NCBI RefSeq assembly: GCF_900163795.1
Contig: NZ_FWFD01000008.1
Location: 398,390-462,389, forward strand
From: Vagococcus fluvialis bH819
Lineage (GTDB): Bacteria > Bacillota > Bacilli > Lactobacillales > Vagococcaceae
Direction of reading: 5' to 3'
Length of the DNA stretch: 64,000 bases
Shown here: positions 38,961-47,107 of the stretch, in pieces
Numbering within the stretch: the first letter of the stretch is position 1
Layout of the letters: every line of letters starts with the position of its first letter
Notes under the pieces: generated by a model
Seen by the model: the letters and a program-made list of their open reading frames with translations, nothing else
Databases searched by the model: none
Told to the model about the DNA's origin: nothing
Made by a program: the position numbers and the translations under genes

Positions 38961-39833
38961 ATGAAGTTCACATTCGTTCTACCAAAAGAGCTTAAGCCAA
39001 TGCCATTAACTGACTTATTAGAATCAGAATGGTTAATTCCAAGAAAAGTTAGACATTTTTTAAGAGTAAGAAAAAATGTAGAAATTAACAACATAGTAGG
39101 AATGTTCCATCAAGAAGTTCATCCTGGAGATAGTATCACTTTAACTTTTGAAGAAAGTGACTATCCATTACCTACAATACTTTTAGGTAATGCTCAAAAT
39201 ATCCAACCTATTTGGGAAGATGAGCACATAATTATTATTAATAAGAAGCACGGGCAAAAAACACATCCGAATCAACCAAATGAAACAGATACCTTGTTAA
39301 ATGATTTAGCTGCCTATTTAAAGCCTAAAAACCAAGTTCCTTATGTTGTTCATCGTTTAGACAAAGAAACAAGTGGTGCAATTATTTTTGCTAAAAATCC
39401 AATCATCTTACCTATCTTAGGCCGAATGCTTGAAAAAAAAGAAATTCATAGAATATATGAAGCTCAAATCGAAGGTTCTTTACCTAAAGAGAACTTGTGC
39501 ATTAATAAAAAAATTGGACGAGATCGACATGATCGTCGTAAACGCGTGATTGATGAAAAAAATGGGCAGACAGCAATTACTCATATAAGTCTTCAAACAA
39601 AGGAAGAAAAAACATCTTGGGTGTCTTGTTGGCTTGAAACAGGCCGTACCCACCAAATCAGAGTTCATCTTACTTCAATAGGAAAGCCTATTTTAGGAGA
39701 TCCTTTGTATCATCCAGTACCTAATTCCAGACCGAGACTGCAACTTCATGCTAAGGAATTACAACTGACACATCCGTTTACTAAACAAGATATAAAAGCA
39801 CACGCATATCCCTTTCTTTCTGAGGGCAAATAA
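38961..39833 (+). CDS. RluA-family rRNA/tRNA pseudouridine synthase
   Basis: A 290-residue enzyme that converts uridine to pseudouridine. The catalytic motif VVHRLDKETSGAIIFAKN carries the conserved Asp, and GRTHQIRVHLTSIGKPILGDPLY is the RluA-family C-terminal motif. The N-terminal region has S4-like features but is short. Target RNA cannot be told from sequence. It starts at an ATG with GGGAG upstream, is alone on the plus strand and is followed by a palindromic element. Confidence 0.92.
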   Translation: MKFTFVLPKELKPMPLTDLLESEWLIPRKVRHFLRVRKNVEINNIVGMFHQEVHPGDSITLTFEESDYPLPTILLGNAQNIQPIWEDEHIIIINKKHGQKTHPNQPNETDTLLNDLAAYLKPKNQVPYVVHRLDKETSGAIIFAKNPIILPILGRMLEKKEIHRIYEAQIEGSLPKENLCINKKIGRDRHDRRKRVIDEKNGQTAITHISLQTKEEKTSWVSCWLETGRTHQIRVHLTSIGKPILGDPLYHPVPNSRPRLQLHAKELQLTHPFTKQDIKAHAYPFLSEGK

Positions 39834-39837
39834 AAGA

Positions 39838-39957
39838 GAGTGGGTTAAAAGTTGTTTTGCTCTGAGCAACTGGAGGCAAAAACGAACAATCGGTCTTTTT
39901 GATTGATCGTTTTTGGTGAAGTTGTCGTGAGAGCAGACTTTTTATCCCCTGACTATT
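39838..39957 (+). repeat. Dispersed palindromic element, full-length diverged copy
   Basis: About 120 bases match the 123-bp unit at the ends and at two internal boxes (GAGCAACTGGAGG and GAAGTTGTCGT). The arms differ in sequence from the tandem copies but still pair: GCTCT with AGAGC, CAACT with AGTTG, and AAAAACGAACAATC with GATTGATCGTTTTT. It continues into ACTATTAAAAATTATTCA and a terminator, as does the 36101 copy. Confidence 0.8.
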
Positions 39958-39974
39958 AAAAATTATTCATATAA

Positions 39975-40009
39975 ATAAAAATAAGACTGACATTTTGGTC
40001 ACCCTCTTT
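39975..40009 (-). terminator. Terminator after the 40016 oxidoreductase gene
   Basis: On the minus strand AGAGGGTGAC and GTCAGTCT pair around CAAAAT, followed by TATTTTTATTT. It is a weaker member of the recurring terminator family. Confidence 0.65.
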
Positions 40010-40015
40010 ACTATC

Positions 40016-40654
40016 TTAAGCATAGAAAGAATTCATCATTAGATCTAATTTCTTTAAATTATCACTTACTATTACGTCTTTTGCTAATACTGCTGTTCCT
40101 TCTATCCTCAATATTTCAACACTTTTAAAGCCCATTATTTCTTGAAATATTCCTTTAAGATACAGTGTACTAATGTCTAAATCTTTGTATCTATCTTCTT
40201 TTGTATAAATCGAACCGCTAGCTTGTATCACAAGTAACCTATAATCTTCAGTCATTAACCCAACTGAACCTGTTTCTGTGTACTTGAACGTTTCTCTAGC
40301 AATTAAAATATTATCGATATAATCTTTCATTCTTGATGTCACATTAAAATTATGAAGAGGTGTAATCAATACAATTCTTTGATGTTCTTTGAATTGACTC
40401 AACAACATTTCTGAAACTTTTTTTAATTGCTCTTCTTCATTGCTTAACAACTCATTGGCAGCCTCTTTGTTCCAAATACTCAATAACTGCCCCTCCTCAA
40501 TCCGAGGTATTTCAATTTCATACAGATTCAGAACAGTTAAATCCTCACTTGAAAAGCCTTCATTAAATTTTTTCATAAATTCTTTTTGAAACATAATTGA
40601 GTAATGTTCTTCATTCCTATAATCAGGATGCGCGTTTATTATTAATGTTTTCAT
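40016..40654 (-). CDS. Flavodoxin-fold NAD(P)H oxidoreductase (AzoR-like)
   Basis: A 212-residue protein with the FMN-dependent azoreductase/quinone reductase layout: MKTLIINAHPDYRNEEHYS at the N-terminal flavin loop, VLITPLHNFNVTSRMKDYIDN and GLMTEDYRLLVIQASGSIY. These enzymes reduce quinones or azo compounds by two electrons. The second ATG (40654) is preferred because AGAGG is 9 bases before it but only 3 before the first. It is divergent from a WYL-type regulator with a shared operator, which suggests induction by a small molecule. Confidence 0.85.
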   Translation of the reverse strand: MKTLIINAHPDYRNEEHYSIMFQKEFMKKFNEGFSSEDLTVLNLYEIEIPRIEEGQLLSIWNKEAANELLSNEEEQLKKVSEMLLSQFKEHQRIVLITPLHNFNVTSRMKDYIDNILIARETFKYTETGSVGLMTEDYRLLVIQASGSIYTKEDRYKDLDISTLYLKGIFQEIMGFKSVEILRIEGTAVLAKDVIVSDNLKKLDLMMNSFYA

Positions 40655-40697
40655 ATGCATTTACCTCTTTCCTTTGATATATTAATTGTATAATAAA

Positions 40698-40720
40698 AAG
40701 GTGACAATTATAGTCACCTT
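40698..40720. promoter_or_regulatory. Palindromic operator between the AzoR-like gene and the WYL regulator
   Basis: AAGGTGAC and its exact complement GTCACCTT are separated by 7 bases in an 83-bp divergent region. It overlaps the likely -35 of the minus-strand gene and lies just after a TATAAT (40689-40694) on the plus strand, a good place for the neighbouring regulator to bind. Confidence 0.7.
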
Positions 40721-40743
40721 AAAATAGAAAGGCTTAAAACAAT

Positions 40744-41679
40744 ATGAACAAGTCAGAAAGACTCAATCGAGAATTAATATTTCTAAAAGATAAAACATCC
40801 TTCCAATTAAAAGATTTCATGACTGAATTTAACATTTCCAAGAGAACAGCTATTAGAGATGTGCAAGCACTGGAAAATTTAGGATTAGCTTTCTACGTTG
40901 AACCTGGTAGGGGCGGTAAATATCAATTAATTCAACAAAATTTGTTAACACCTATCTATTTTAATGAAACAGAAATCCAAGCAATTTTTTTCGCTATTAA
41001 AGCATTGGATCTCGTCTCATCATCTCCTTTTGAAAAATCATACTCACAAATAAGAAGTAAACTATTTGAAACATTGCCTAATATTCAAAAATATAACGTC
41101 AAAAAAATACTCGATGTTGTTAGCTACCATCACGTCTCCCCTGTAAATAAAGTAGATAATTTGGCAACGTTACTTGATGCTATTCTAAATAACACGATTA
41201 TTTCTATTACTTACACACAATATGAGCCTCAAAATATGACCCTTCAACTGTTCGATTTATTTTACAGAAGCGGACTTTGGTTCTGTAATGCTTTTGATAT
41301 GAATGAAAAAAAATGGGGTGTCTTTCGTTGTGACTATATGTTAGATATTAACTTAGCTAACACTTCTTATTCACCCTATTCTAAAGAGAAAATGACTGAA
41401 TTTTTGAGCATTTACGAAACCAATTTCCCTGACATTGAGTTCAAATGCCAACTCACACCCTACGGTAAAGAACTATTCTTAAAAAGACACTATCAAAATA
41501 TGGAACTATTAGTAGAAGAGGACAACTACTATCTTGTAGGTAAATACAACAACGAGCATTTAGAATATATGGTTCAGTATCTAATTTCACTAGGTAAACA
41601 CGTCAAAATACTATCTCCTAATACTTTGAAAGATGCCTATTTAAACGAGCTTCATTTGATTTTTAATGATTATAATTAA
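40744..41679 (+). CDS. HTH/WYL-domain transcriptional regulator
   Basis: A 311-residue regulator. The N-terminal winged helix (SERLNRELIFLKDKTSFQLKDFMTEFNISKRTAIRDVQALENLGL) is of the HTH_11/DeoR-like type typical of YobV-like regulators, and the remaining two thirds fit a WYL-type ligand-binding region. It is divergent from the AzoR-like gene and separated from it by a palindrome, so it probably controls that gene and itself. Confidence 0.85.
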   Translation: MNKSERLNRELIFLKDKTSFQLKDFMTEFNISKRTAIRDVQALENLGLAFYVEPGRGGKYQLIQQNLLTPIYFNETEIQAIFFAIKALDLVSSSPFEKSYSQIRSKLFETLPNIQKYNVKKILDVVSYHHVSPVNKVDNLATLLDAILNNTIISITYTQYEPQNMTLQLFDLFYRSGLWFCNAFDMNEKKWGVFRCDYMLDINLANTSYSPYSKEKMTEFLSIYETNFPDIEFKCQLTPYGKELFLKRHYQNMELLVEEDNYYLVGKYNNEHLEYMVQYLISLGKHVKILSPNTLKDAYLNELHLIFNDYN

Positions 41680-41718
41680 TAAAGACGAGGACAACTTTTT
41701 CAGTCATCCTCGTCTTTT
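41680..41718. terminator. Bidirectional terminator between the WYL regulator and the adhesin gene
   Basis: AAAGACGAGGA pairs with TCCTCGTCTTT around a 14-base loop with partial pairing, with A and T runs on the two sides. The two flanking genes converge on it. Confidence 0.88.
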
Positions 41719-41735
41719 ACTTTTACAATCCTTAT

Positions 41736-44700
41736 TTAGTCATCTATGACAATTTGCTTTCTCTTTTGAACCCACCAGATATAACTTCCACTAAATAACA
41801 TTGTCCATCCGACTATTCCAAAATAATCGACCTTCTCACCTGTTTTAGGCAATGTTTTTGAGGCTTGTCCACCACTTGGTATATTCGGTATTAGGTACGT
41901 TTTGGGCATAATTGGTTTCACCGGTTGAACAGGTTTCGTTGGCTCAATCGGTTTTAAAGGAACTATGTCGATAGGTTCATTCGTAACAGTTAAAGTAATC
42001 ATTTCTGCTTTCTGCTCTTTTTTAATTTCAAAGACATTTTTTTCTTTCGATAATTTATAACCTAATGGCGCTTTCGTTTCCACAAAATAATAACTACCTT
42101 CATTTAAATTATCAACTAGCAAAACACCTGCTTCATCTGTGATTAATTTTTCTTTAATCAGCTTTCCGTCAGCCGTATATAGGGAAAATTCAGCGCCTGA
42201 CAATACTTTCTGATGATTGTTTTTATCAACTTTCGTTAAACTAACACCACCCACATAGATAACTTCTGGTATCTCTCTATTAGTTACTGTTACTTGTGCC
42301 ATTTCATTGGTTTCATTTTCCTTTATAGTAAATGAATAGTTTTCTTCCGATAATTCATAACCTTTTGGTGCTTTCGTTTCTTTAAAATAGTAGTCACCTT
42401 TTGGTAAGTTTTCTACTTTTAATTGACCATTAGAATCTGTGGTCAATTTATTTTTAATTGGCTTACCTTCAGAAGTATACAATGAAAACTCTGCTCCAGG
42501 TAAAAGTTTTTCATTGTCTGATTCATCTACTTTTGTTAACATCACTGAGCCGACATAAGGAACTTCTGGGACTTCTGGTATTTCTTTATTAGTTACTGTT
42601 ACTTGAGTCATTTCATTGGTTTCATTTTCTTTTATAGTAAATGAATAGTTTTCTTCCGATAATTCATAACCTTTTGGTGCTTTCGTTTCTTTAAAATAGT
42701 AGTCACCTTTTGGTAAGTTTTCTACTTTTAATTGTCCTTCTCCATCAGTAGTTAAATCAGTGTGAATTAATTTCCCTGTTGCTTGATACAGTGAGAATTC
42801 AGCGCCAGATAAAACTTGATTATCATGATTACTATCTACTTTAGTCAATAATACATCGCCTACATAAGGTTCTTGAGGCACTAAATTATTTGTTACTTTA
42901 ACCTGCTCAACTTCGCTTATTTCACTATCTTTAATGGTAAAAGAATATTTTTCTTGCGATAATTCATATCCTTTTGGTGCTTTGGTTTCTATAAAATAAT
43001 AGTCACCTACCATTAAATTAGATACTTTCAATTGACCATTTTGATCGGTTACGACATTTTGTTTTATTAATTCTCCAGATACTTTATATAATGAAAACTC
43101 AGCACCAGATAAAGCAACACTATTATCTACGCTATCTGTCTTAGTCAAAATAACAGCTCCTAAATGAGCTAATTTTTCATTCGTCACTTGGATAGGTGTT
43201 AAAGTTTCTAATTGTTCTGCTTTTATCTCAAACTCAATTTTTTCAGATGATAACGCATATCCCTCGGGTGCTTTAGTTTCTACAAAGTAATAACCCCCTT
43301 CTTTAAGATTATCTACTTGTAGACGACCGCTCTCATCCGTTACTACATTAGCTTGAACTAATTTCCCATCCTCTGTATAAAGTGAAAATTCAGCATTTGA
43401 TAACTTTATTCCTGAATCTTCCGTATCAGATTTTTCAAGAAGGACAGATCCTAGAGAAATTTTTTCCTGATTCGTTGCTTTCATTCGAATAATTTCAGTC
43501 ACATTTTTTTCGTTAATATCAAATGTGTATTTTTTATTCGATAACTGATACCCTTCTGGTGCTTTCGTTTCTTCAAAGTAATAAGAACCTAGTGGTAACT
43601 CTTTTACCTCTAACACTCCATTTGCGTCTGTTACTAAATTCTCGTTTAATAACGTGCCATCTGATTTATATAATGAAAATTCTGCTCCAGGTAACTTAGT
43701 TTGATTGTCACTTTCAGATACTTTCGTTAGTATTACTGACCCTAATTTTGGCGTTGGTTTTTCTTTATTTGTCGCAGTTAATCGAACTACTTGACTAACA
43801 GTATCTGCCTTAATATCAAATGTGTATTTTTTATTCGATAACTGATACCCTTCTGGTGCTTTGGTTTCTTCAAAGTAATAAGAACCTAGTGGTAACTCTT
43901 TCATAGACAATGTTCCACTTTCATCTGTTACTAAATTTTCGTTTAATAACGTACCATCTGATTTATATAACGAGAATTCTGCTCCAGGTAATTTGGTTTG
44001 ATTATCACTTTCAGATACTTTCGTTAGTATTACTGACCCTAATTTTGGCGTTGGTTTTTCTTTATTTGTTGCAGTTAATCGAACTACTTGACTAACAGTA
44101 CTTGCCTTAATATCAAATGTGTATTTTTTATTCGATAACTGATACCCTTTTGGTGCTTTGGTTTCTTCAAAGTAATAAGAACCTAGTGGTAACTTATTAA
44201 TTTCCAATATTCCTTCTTTATTTGTCGTTAATTTATCATATAATAATTCTCCTGCTGAAGTGTATAATGAAAATTCAGCACCATTCAGTGCGATGTTTTT
44301 ATTATTTTCGTCAACTTTTTTTAATTCAACAGAACCTGCTTGTCGAGATGGTTTTTCAAAATTTGTTATCTTCAATCTTACTATTTCACTTGTTTTTTCT
44401 GCCTTAATCTCAAAAGGATAGTTAACCTTAGACATTTCATAACCAGTAGGTGCTTTGGTTTCCACCACATAATAATCACCTACTTCAAGATTATCATATC
44501 TTACTTCTCCTAACTCATTAGTGATTAATTCTTTAGCAACCAACTCTCCATTACCTTTATAAAGAGAAAATTCGGCACCTGATAAAACAATATCAGAATT
44601 TTTACTAGAAGATTTTGTGATTATCACTGCACCCTTTGGTTTTTCTTGTTCTTTATTGGTTACACTTAATTTACTCACTTGACTGACAGTATCTGCCTTA

Positions 44701-46553
44701 ATATCAAATGTGTATTTTTCTTTTGATAATTGATACCCTTTCGGTGCTTTCGTTTCTAAAAAGTAATAAGAACCTAATGGCAACTCTTTTACCTCTAACA
44801 CTCCATTTGCGTATGTTACTAAATTCTCGTTTAATAACGTGCCATCTGATTTATATAATGAAAATTCTGCTCCAGGTAATTTGGTTTGATTGTCACTTTC
44901 AGATACTTTTGTTAATATTACTGAACCTAATTTTGGTTTTTCTTGTTCTTTATTAGTTACACTTAATTTACTCACTTGACTGACGCTATCTGCCTTAATA
45001 TCAAATGTGTATTTTTCTTTTGATAATTGATACCCTTTCGGTGCTTTCGTTTCTAAAAAGTAATAAGAACCTAACGGCAACTCTTTTACCTCTAACACTC
45101 CATTTGCGTCTGTTACTAAATTCTCGTTTAATAACGTGCCATCTGATTTATATAATGAAAATTCTGCTCCAGGTAACTTGGTTTGATTGTCACTTTCAGA
45201 TACTTTTGTTAATATTACTGAACCTAATTTGGGTTCTTCCTGTTCTTTATTTGTTGCGGTTATTTCTATTGTTTGATTGTTATTCATTAGATTAATTGTA
45301 AAGCTGTATTTTTCTTCTGAAAGTTCATATCCTTTTGGCGCTTTCGTTTCTATAAAATAATAGGAACCAAAAGATAAATCTAGTACTTCTAAACGTCCAT
45401 TAGAATCTGTTTTCAAATGCGTTTTTAAAGGAATATTTTTACCATCATCCTTAAATAAGGAGAATTCAGCCCCCTCTAACAATTTATTCGGCATTGTTTC
45501 AGACACTTTAGTTAAAATGATTCGACCTTTGTTTACTTGCCAATCCCAACCATGTGTTTCCCCAGCACCTCTAAAATTATCCACAATAATATTACCATCA
45601 ATGTTTTGCCCACCACCTAATGAAGCAGATGGTGCTAAAATACTACCTAACCATGTTTTATCAAGATTAATGTCTCCTACAAATGGTTTATTGTCACTAC
45701 TGAAAGTCCATAAAACAGTGCTATCGCTAAAATCAGTTGTTTCTTTATTACCTCTTCGTGAGCCATCTGTATATTCAAAAATAATTTGACTATTTACTGT
45801 GTAACTGTTGCTATTACCTGTATCTACATTAATATAGACATTTTTAAAGTCTCCATTCCCCTGATTTTTTTCTAATCCCGATATGATTATTGATTTATCA
45901 GAAGACAACACTTCAGGCTTGAGATTTATATAAATATCTTTTGAATTAAAAAGGCTTACGTCAATTATACGTTCAGGCTTCCCTTCAAAATCTTTATTAC
46001 TATAACTTTTTTCAACTGGTTGATTTATAAATGTTTGACTTGCTTGGTTTAGTTTTTTAAACTCTTGATCAAAATTAATATATTCATTTTCATTTTTATC
46101 TTGATAAATATCATCTCCTGATACTCTATCCATTTGCCTACCATTGACTTTTGGTCGATTATATTCTGATAAATCTATACTAACATTTTTACCAAAAACC
46201 ATTTTAGTGTGATTCTGTATTCCAGAAGCAGCATTAATATTTGTCACCCTTTGAGCATAATTATATTCGGTACCTTTTATATGAGAAGTACCAAAGTTAG
46301 CATCTCCCGAAAGTTCTCTTGTTGCAACATTTCCATTTGTATGATTTCTTAGATTGGCCTTATTTGCAAAAATATGAAAATACTTAGCAGCACCTAATTC
46401 GTTGTTCCTTGCTTCAGGTACATCATCATAAAAATTCCCTGCATCTTTAACATCTTTCGAAGCGGCCTCATAATTTACATGACTCACAGTTCCTAAACAA
46501 AAAAGTAATAAAAAACCTAGCAAACGAACAACGTTTTTCTTTGACATGCTCAT
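41736..46553 (-). CDS. Large LPXTG cell-wall adhesin with choice-of-anchor A domain and 12 SpaA-type repeats
   Basis: A 1605-residue surface protein. A signal peptide (VVRLLGFLLLFCLGTVSH) is followed by a globular N-terminal domain whose segment SILAPSASLGGGQNIDGNII, closing with GAGETHGWDW, matches the choice-of-anchor A type. Twelve Cna-B/SpaA repeats of about 95-100 residues follow (roughly residues 351-1520), each with LTKV near the start, GAEFSLY, YYF-ETKAP-GY and a closing TN. The Lys, Glu (of ETKAP) and Asn are those that form internal isopeptide bonds in this family. A Pro/Lys linker leads to LPKTG (about 1568-1572), a membrane segment and RKRKQ-type tail for sortase anchoring. No pilin motif is seen. 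The ATG has AAGGA 7 bases upstream. Confidence 0.92.
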   Translation of the reverse strand: MSMSKKNVVRLLGFLLLFCLGTVSHVNYEAASKDVKDAGNFYDDVPEARNNELGAAKYFHIFANKANLRNHTNGNVATRELSGDANFGTSHIKGTEYNYAQRVTNINAASGIQNHTKMVFGKNVSIDLSEYNRPKVNGRQMDRVSGDDIYQDKNENEYINFDQEFKKLNQASQTFINQPVEKSYSNKDFEGKPERIIDVSLFNSKDIYINLKPEVLSSDKSIIISGLEKNQGNGDFKNVYINVDTGNSNSYTVNSQIIFEYTDGSRRGNKETTDFSDSTVLWTFSSDNKPFVGDINLDKTWLGSILAPSASLGGGQNIDGNIIVDNFRGAGETHGWDWQVNKGRIILTKVSETMPNKLLEGAEFSLFKDDGKNIPLKTHLKTDSNGRLEVLDLSFGSYYFIETKAPKGYELSEEKYSFTINLMNNNQTIEITATNKEQEEPKLGSVILTKVSESDNQTKLPGAEFSLYKSDGTLLNENLVTDANGVLEVKELPLGSYYFLETKAPKGYQLSKEKYTFDIKADSVSQVSKLSVTNKEQEKPKLGSVILTKVSESDNQTKLPGAEFSLYKSDGTLLNENLVTYANGVLEVKELPLGSYYFLETKAPKGYQLSKEKYTFDIKADTVSQVSKLSVTNKEQEKPKGAVIITKSSSKNSDIVLSGAEFSLYKGNGELVAKELITNELGEVRYDNLEVGDYYVVETKAPTGYEMSKVNYPFEIKAEKTSEIVRLKITNFEKPSRQAGSVELKKVDENNKNIALNGAEFSLYTSAGELLYDKLTTNKEGILEINKLPLGSYYFEETKAPKGYQLSNKKYTFDIKASTVSQVVRLTATNKEKPTPKLGSVILTKVSESDNQTKLPGAEFSLYKSDGTLLNENLVTDESGTLSMKELPLGSYYFEETKAPEGYQLSNKKYTFDIKADTVSQVVRLTATNKEKPTPKLGSVILTKVSESDNQTKLPGAEFSLYKSDGTLLNENLVTDANGVLEVKELPLGSYYFEETKAPEGYQLSNKKYTFDINEKNVTEIIRMKATNQEKISLGSVLLEKSDTEDSGIKLSNAEFSLYTEDGKLVQANVVTDESGRLQVDNLKEGGYYFVETKAPEGYALSSEKIEFEIKAEQLETLTPIQVTNEKLAHLGAVILTKTDSVDNSVALSGAEFSLYKVSGELIKQNVVTDQNGQLKVSNLMVGDYYFIETKAPKGYELSQEKYSFTIKDSEISEVEQVKVTNNLVPQEPYVGDVLLTKVDSNHDNQVLSGAEFSLYQATGKLIHTDLTTDGEGQLKVENLPKGDYYFKETKAPKGYELSEENYSFTIKENETNEMTQVTVTNKEIPEVPEVPYVGSVMLTKVDESDNEKLLPGAEFSLYTSEGKPIKNKLTTDSNGQLKVENLPKGDYYFKETKAPKGYELSEENYSFTIKENETNEMAQVTVTNREIPEVIYVGGVSLTKVDKNNHQKVLSGAEFSLYTADGKLIKEKLITDEAGVLLVDNLNEGSYYFVETKAPLGYKLSKEKNVFEIKKEQKAEMITLTVTNEPIDIVPLKPIEPTKPVQPVKPIMPKTYLIPNIPSGGQASKTLPKTGEKVDYFGIVGWTMLFSGSYIWWVQKRKQIVIDD
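43540..45240 (-). repeat. Near-identical SpaA repeat units inside the adhesin gene
   Basis: Repeat units 2, 3, 5, 6 and 7 of the adhesin share long identical DNA stretches. Units 2 and 3 are almost the same, one visible change being TCT versus TAT (Asp to Tyr) in the segment LVTDANGVLEV. Such identity suggests recent unequal recombination and a repeat number that can vary. Confidence 0.85.
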
Positions 46554-46627
46554 TTTTTTTCCTTCTTCCTTTTTTACTTGTATAATTTAATCATACCACC
46601 ATAAAAATTTTTTTCATCCTATTTACG

Positions 46628-46637
46628 AACATATGTT
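46628..46637. promoter_or_regulatory. Palindrome upstream of the adhesin gene
   Basis: AACATATGTT is a perfect 10-bp palindrome inside a looser symmetrical segment (TTACgAACATATGTTatGTAA) about 75 bases upstream of the adhesin ATG. It could be an operator; a TGGTATGAT extended -10 lies between it and the gene. Confidence 0.35.
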
Positions 46638-46735
46638 ATGTAATGTTTTATTTATTACAAAAAAAGCTCTATTAAAAAACACAATAAAAGTCGTTTAACT
46701 TCTATTGGTCTTAAAAATAGGCTTTTTAAAGTTAT

Positions 46736-46766
46736 TCAAAAAAGACTAACACTGTCAGTCTTTTTT
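46736..46766 (-). terminator. Terminator after ygbA
   Basis: AAAGACT and AGTCTTT pair around a short loop, followed by TTTTTTG on the minus strand. It ends the argR-pgm-ygbA stretch before the adhesin promoter region. Confidence 0.85.
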
Positions 46767-47090
46767 ATTTTTATATCGCCATTCTTTCATAAAATGTTCC
46801 ACCGACATTACTGGGTGGTAAATCAGCATTCTTGGTCCAGAATAACGCATAATTTGTTGCATTTTATCTTTATAACTTTTTTTATAACAGTGAACAGGAC
46901 AAACTTTACAGGTTGGTTTTTCTTCACCAAAACGGCAATAATTAAGACGAGCCATAGCATAGGACTCTACATCATCCTTTTCAATCTGATGTGTCTCATC
47001 CTGATACCTTTTATAGTAAATCTCAATCATCGCTTTAACCGTTTTTTTCTCAAAAGAGATTTTAGGTCCTTCATTTATTGCTCTAACCAT
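46755..47090 (-). CDS. YgbA-like protein (nitrous oxide-stimulated promoter family)
   Basis: A 111-residue protein with the family's cysteine pattern CRFGEEKPTCKVCPVHCY, which suggests a bound metal, and a conserved tail (MRYSGPRMLIYHPVMSVEHFMKEW). E. coli YgbA is linked to recovery from nitric oxide; the molecular activity is not known to me. It lies 17 bases after the phosphohexomutase gene and is followed by a terminator. Confidence 0.82.
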   Translation of the reverse strand: MVRAINEGPKISFEKKTVKAMIEIYYKRYQDETHQIEKDDVESYAMARLNYCRFGEEKPTCKVCPVHCYKKSYKDKMQQIMRYSGPRMLIYHPVMSVEHFMKEWRYKNKKD

Positions 47091-47107
47091 GCTTGCCTAT
47101 TCCTTTC

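Noticed and set aside
43540..45240. Regularly spaced near-identical DNA blocks that could be read as a repeat array or CRISPR
   Set aside because: They encode SpaA-type protein repeats in one continuous frame, so they belong to the adhesin gene.
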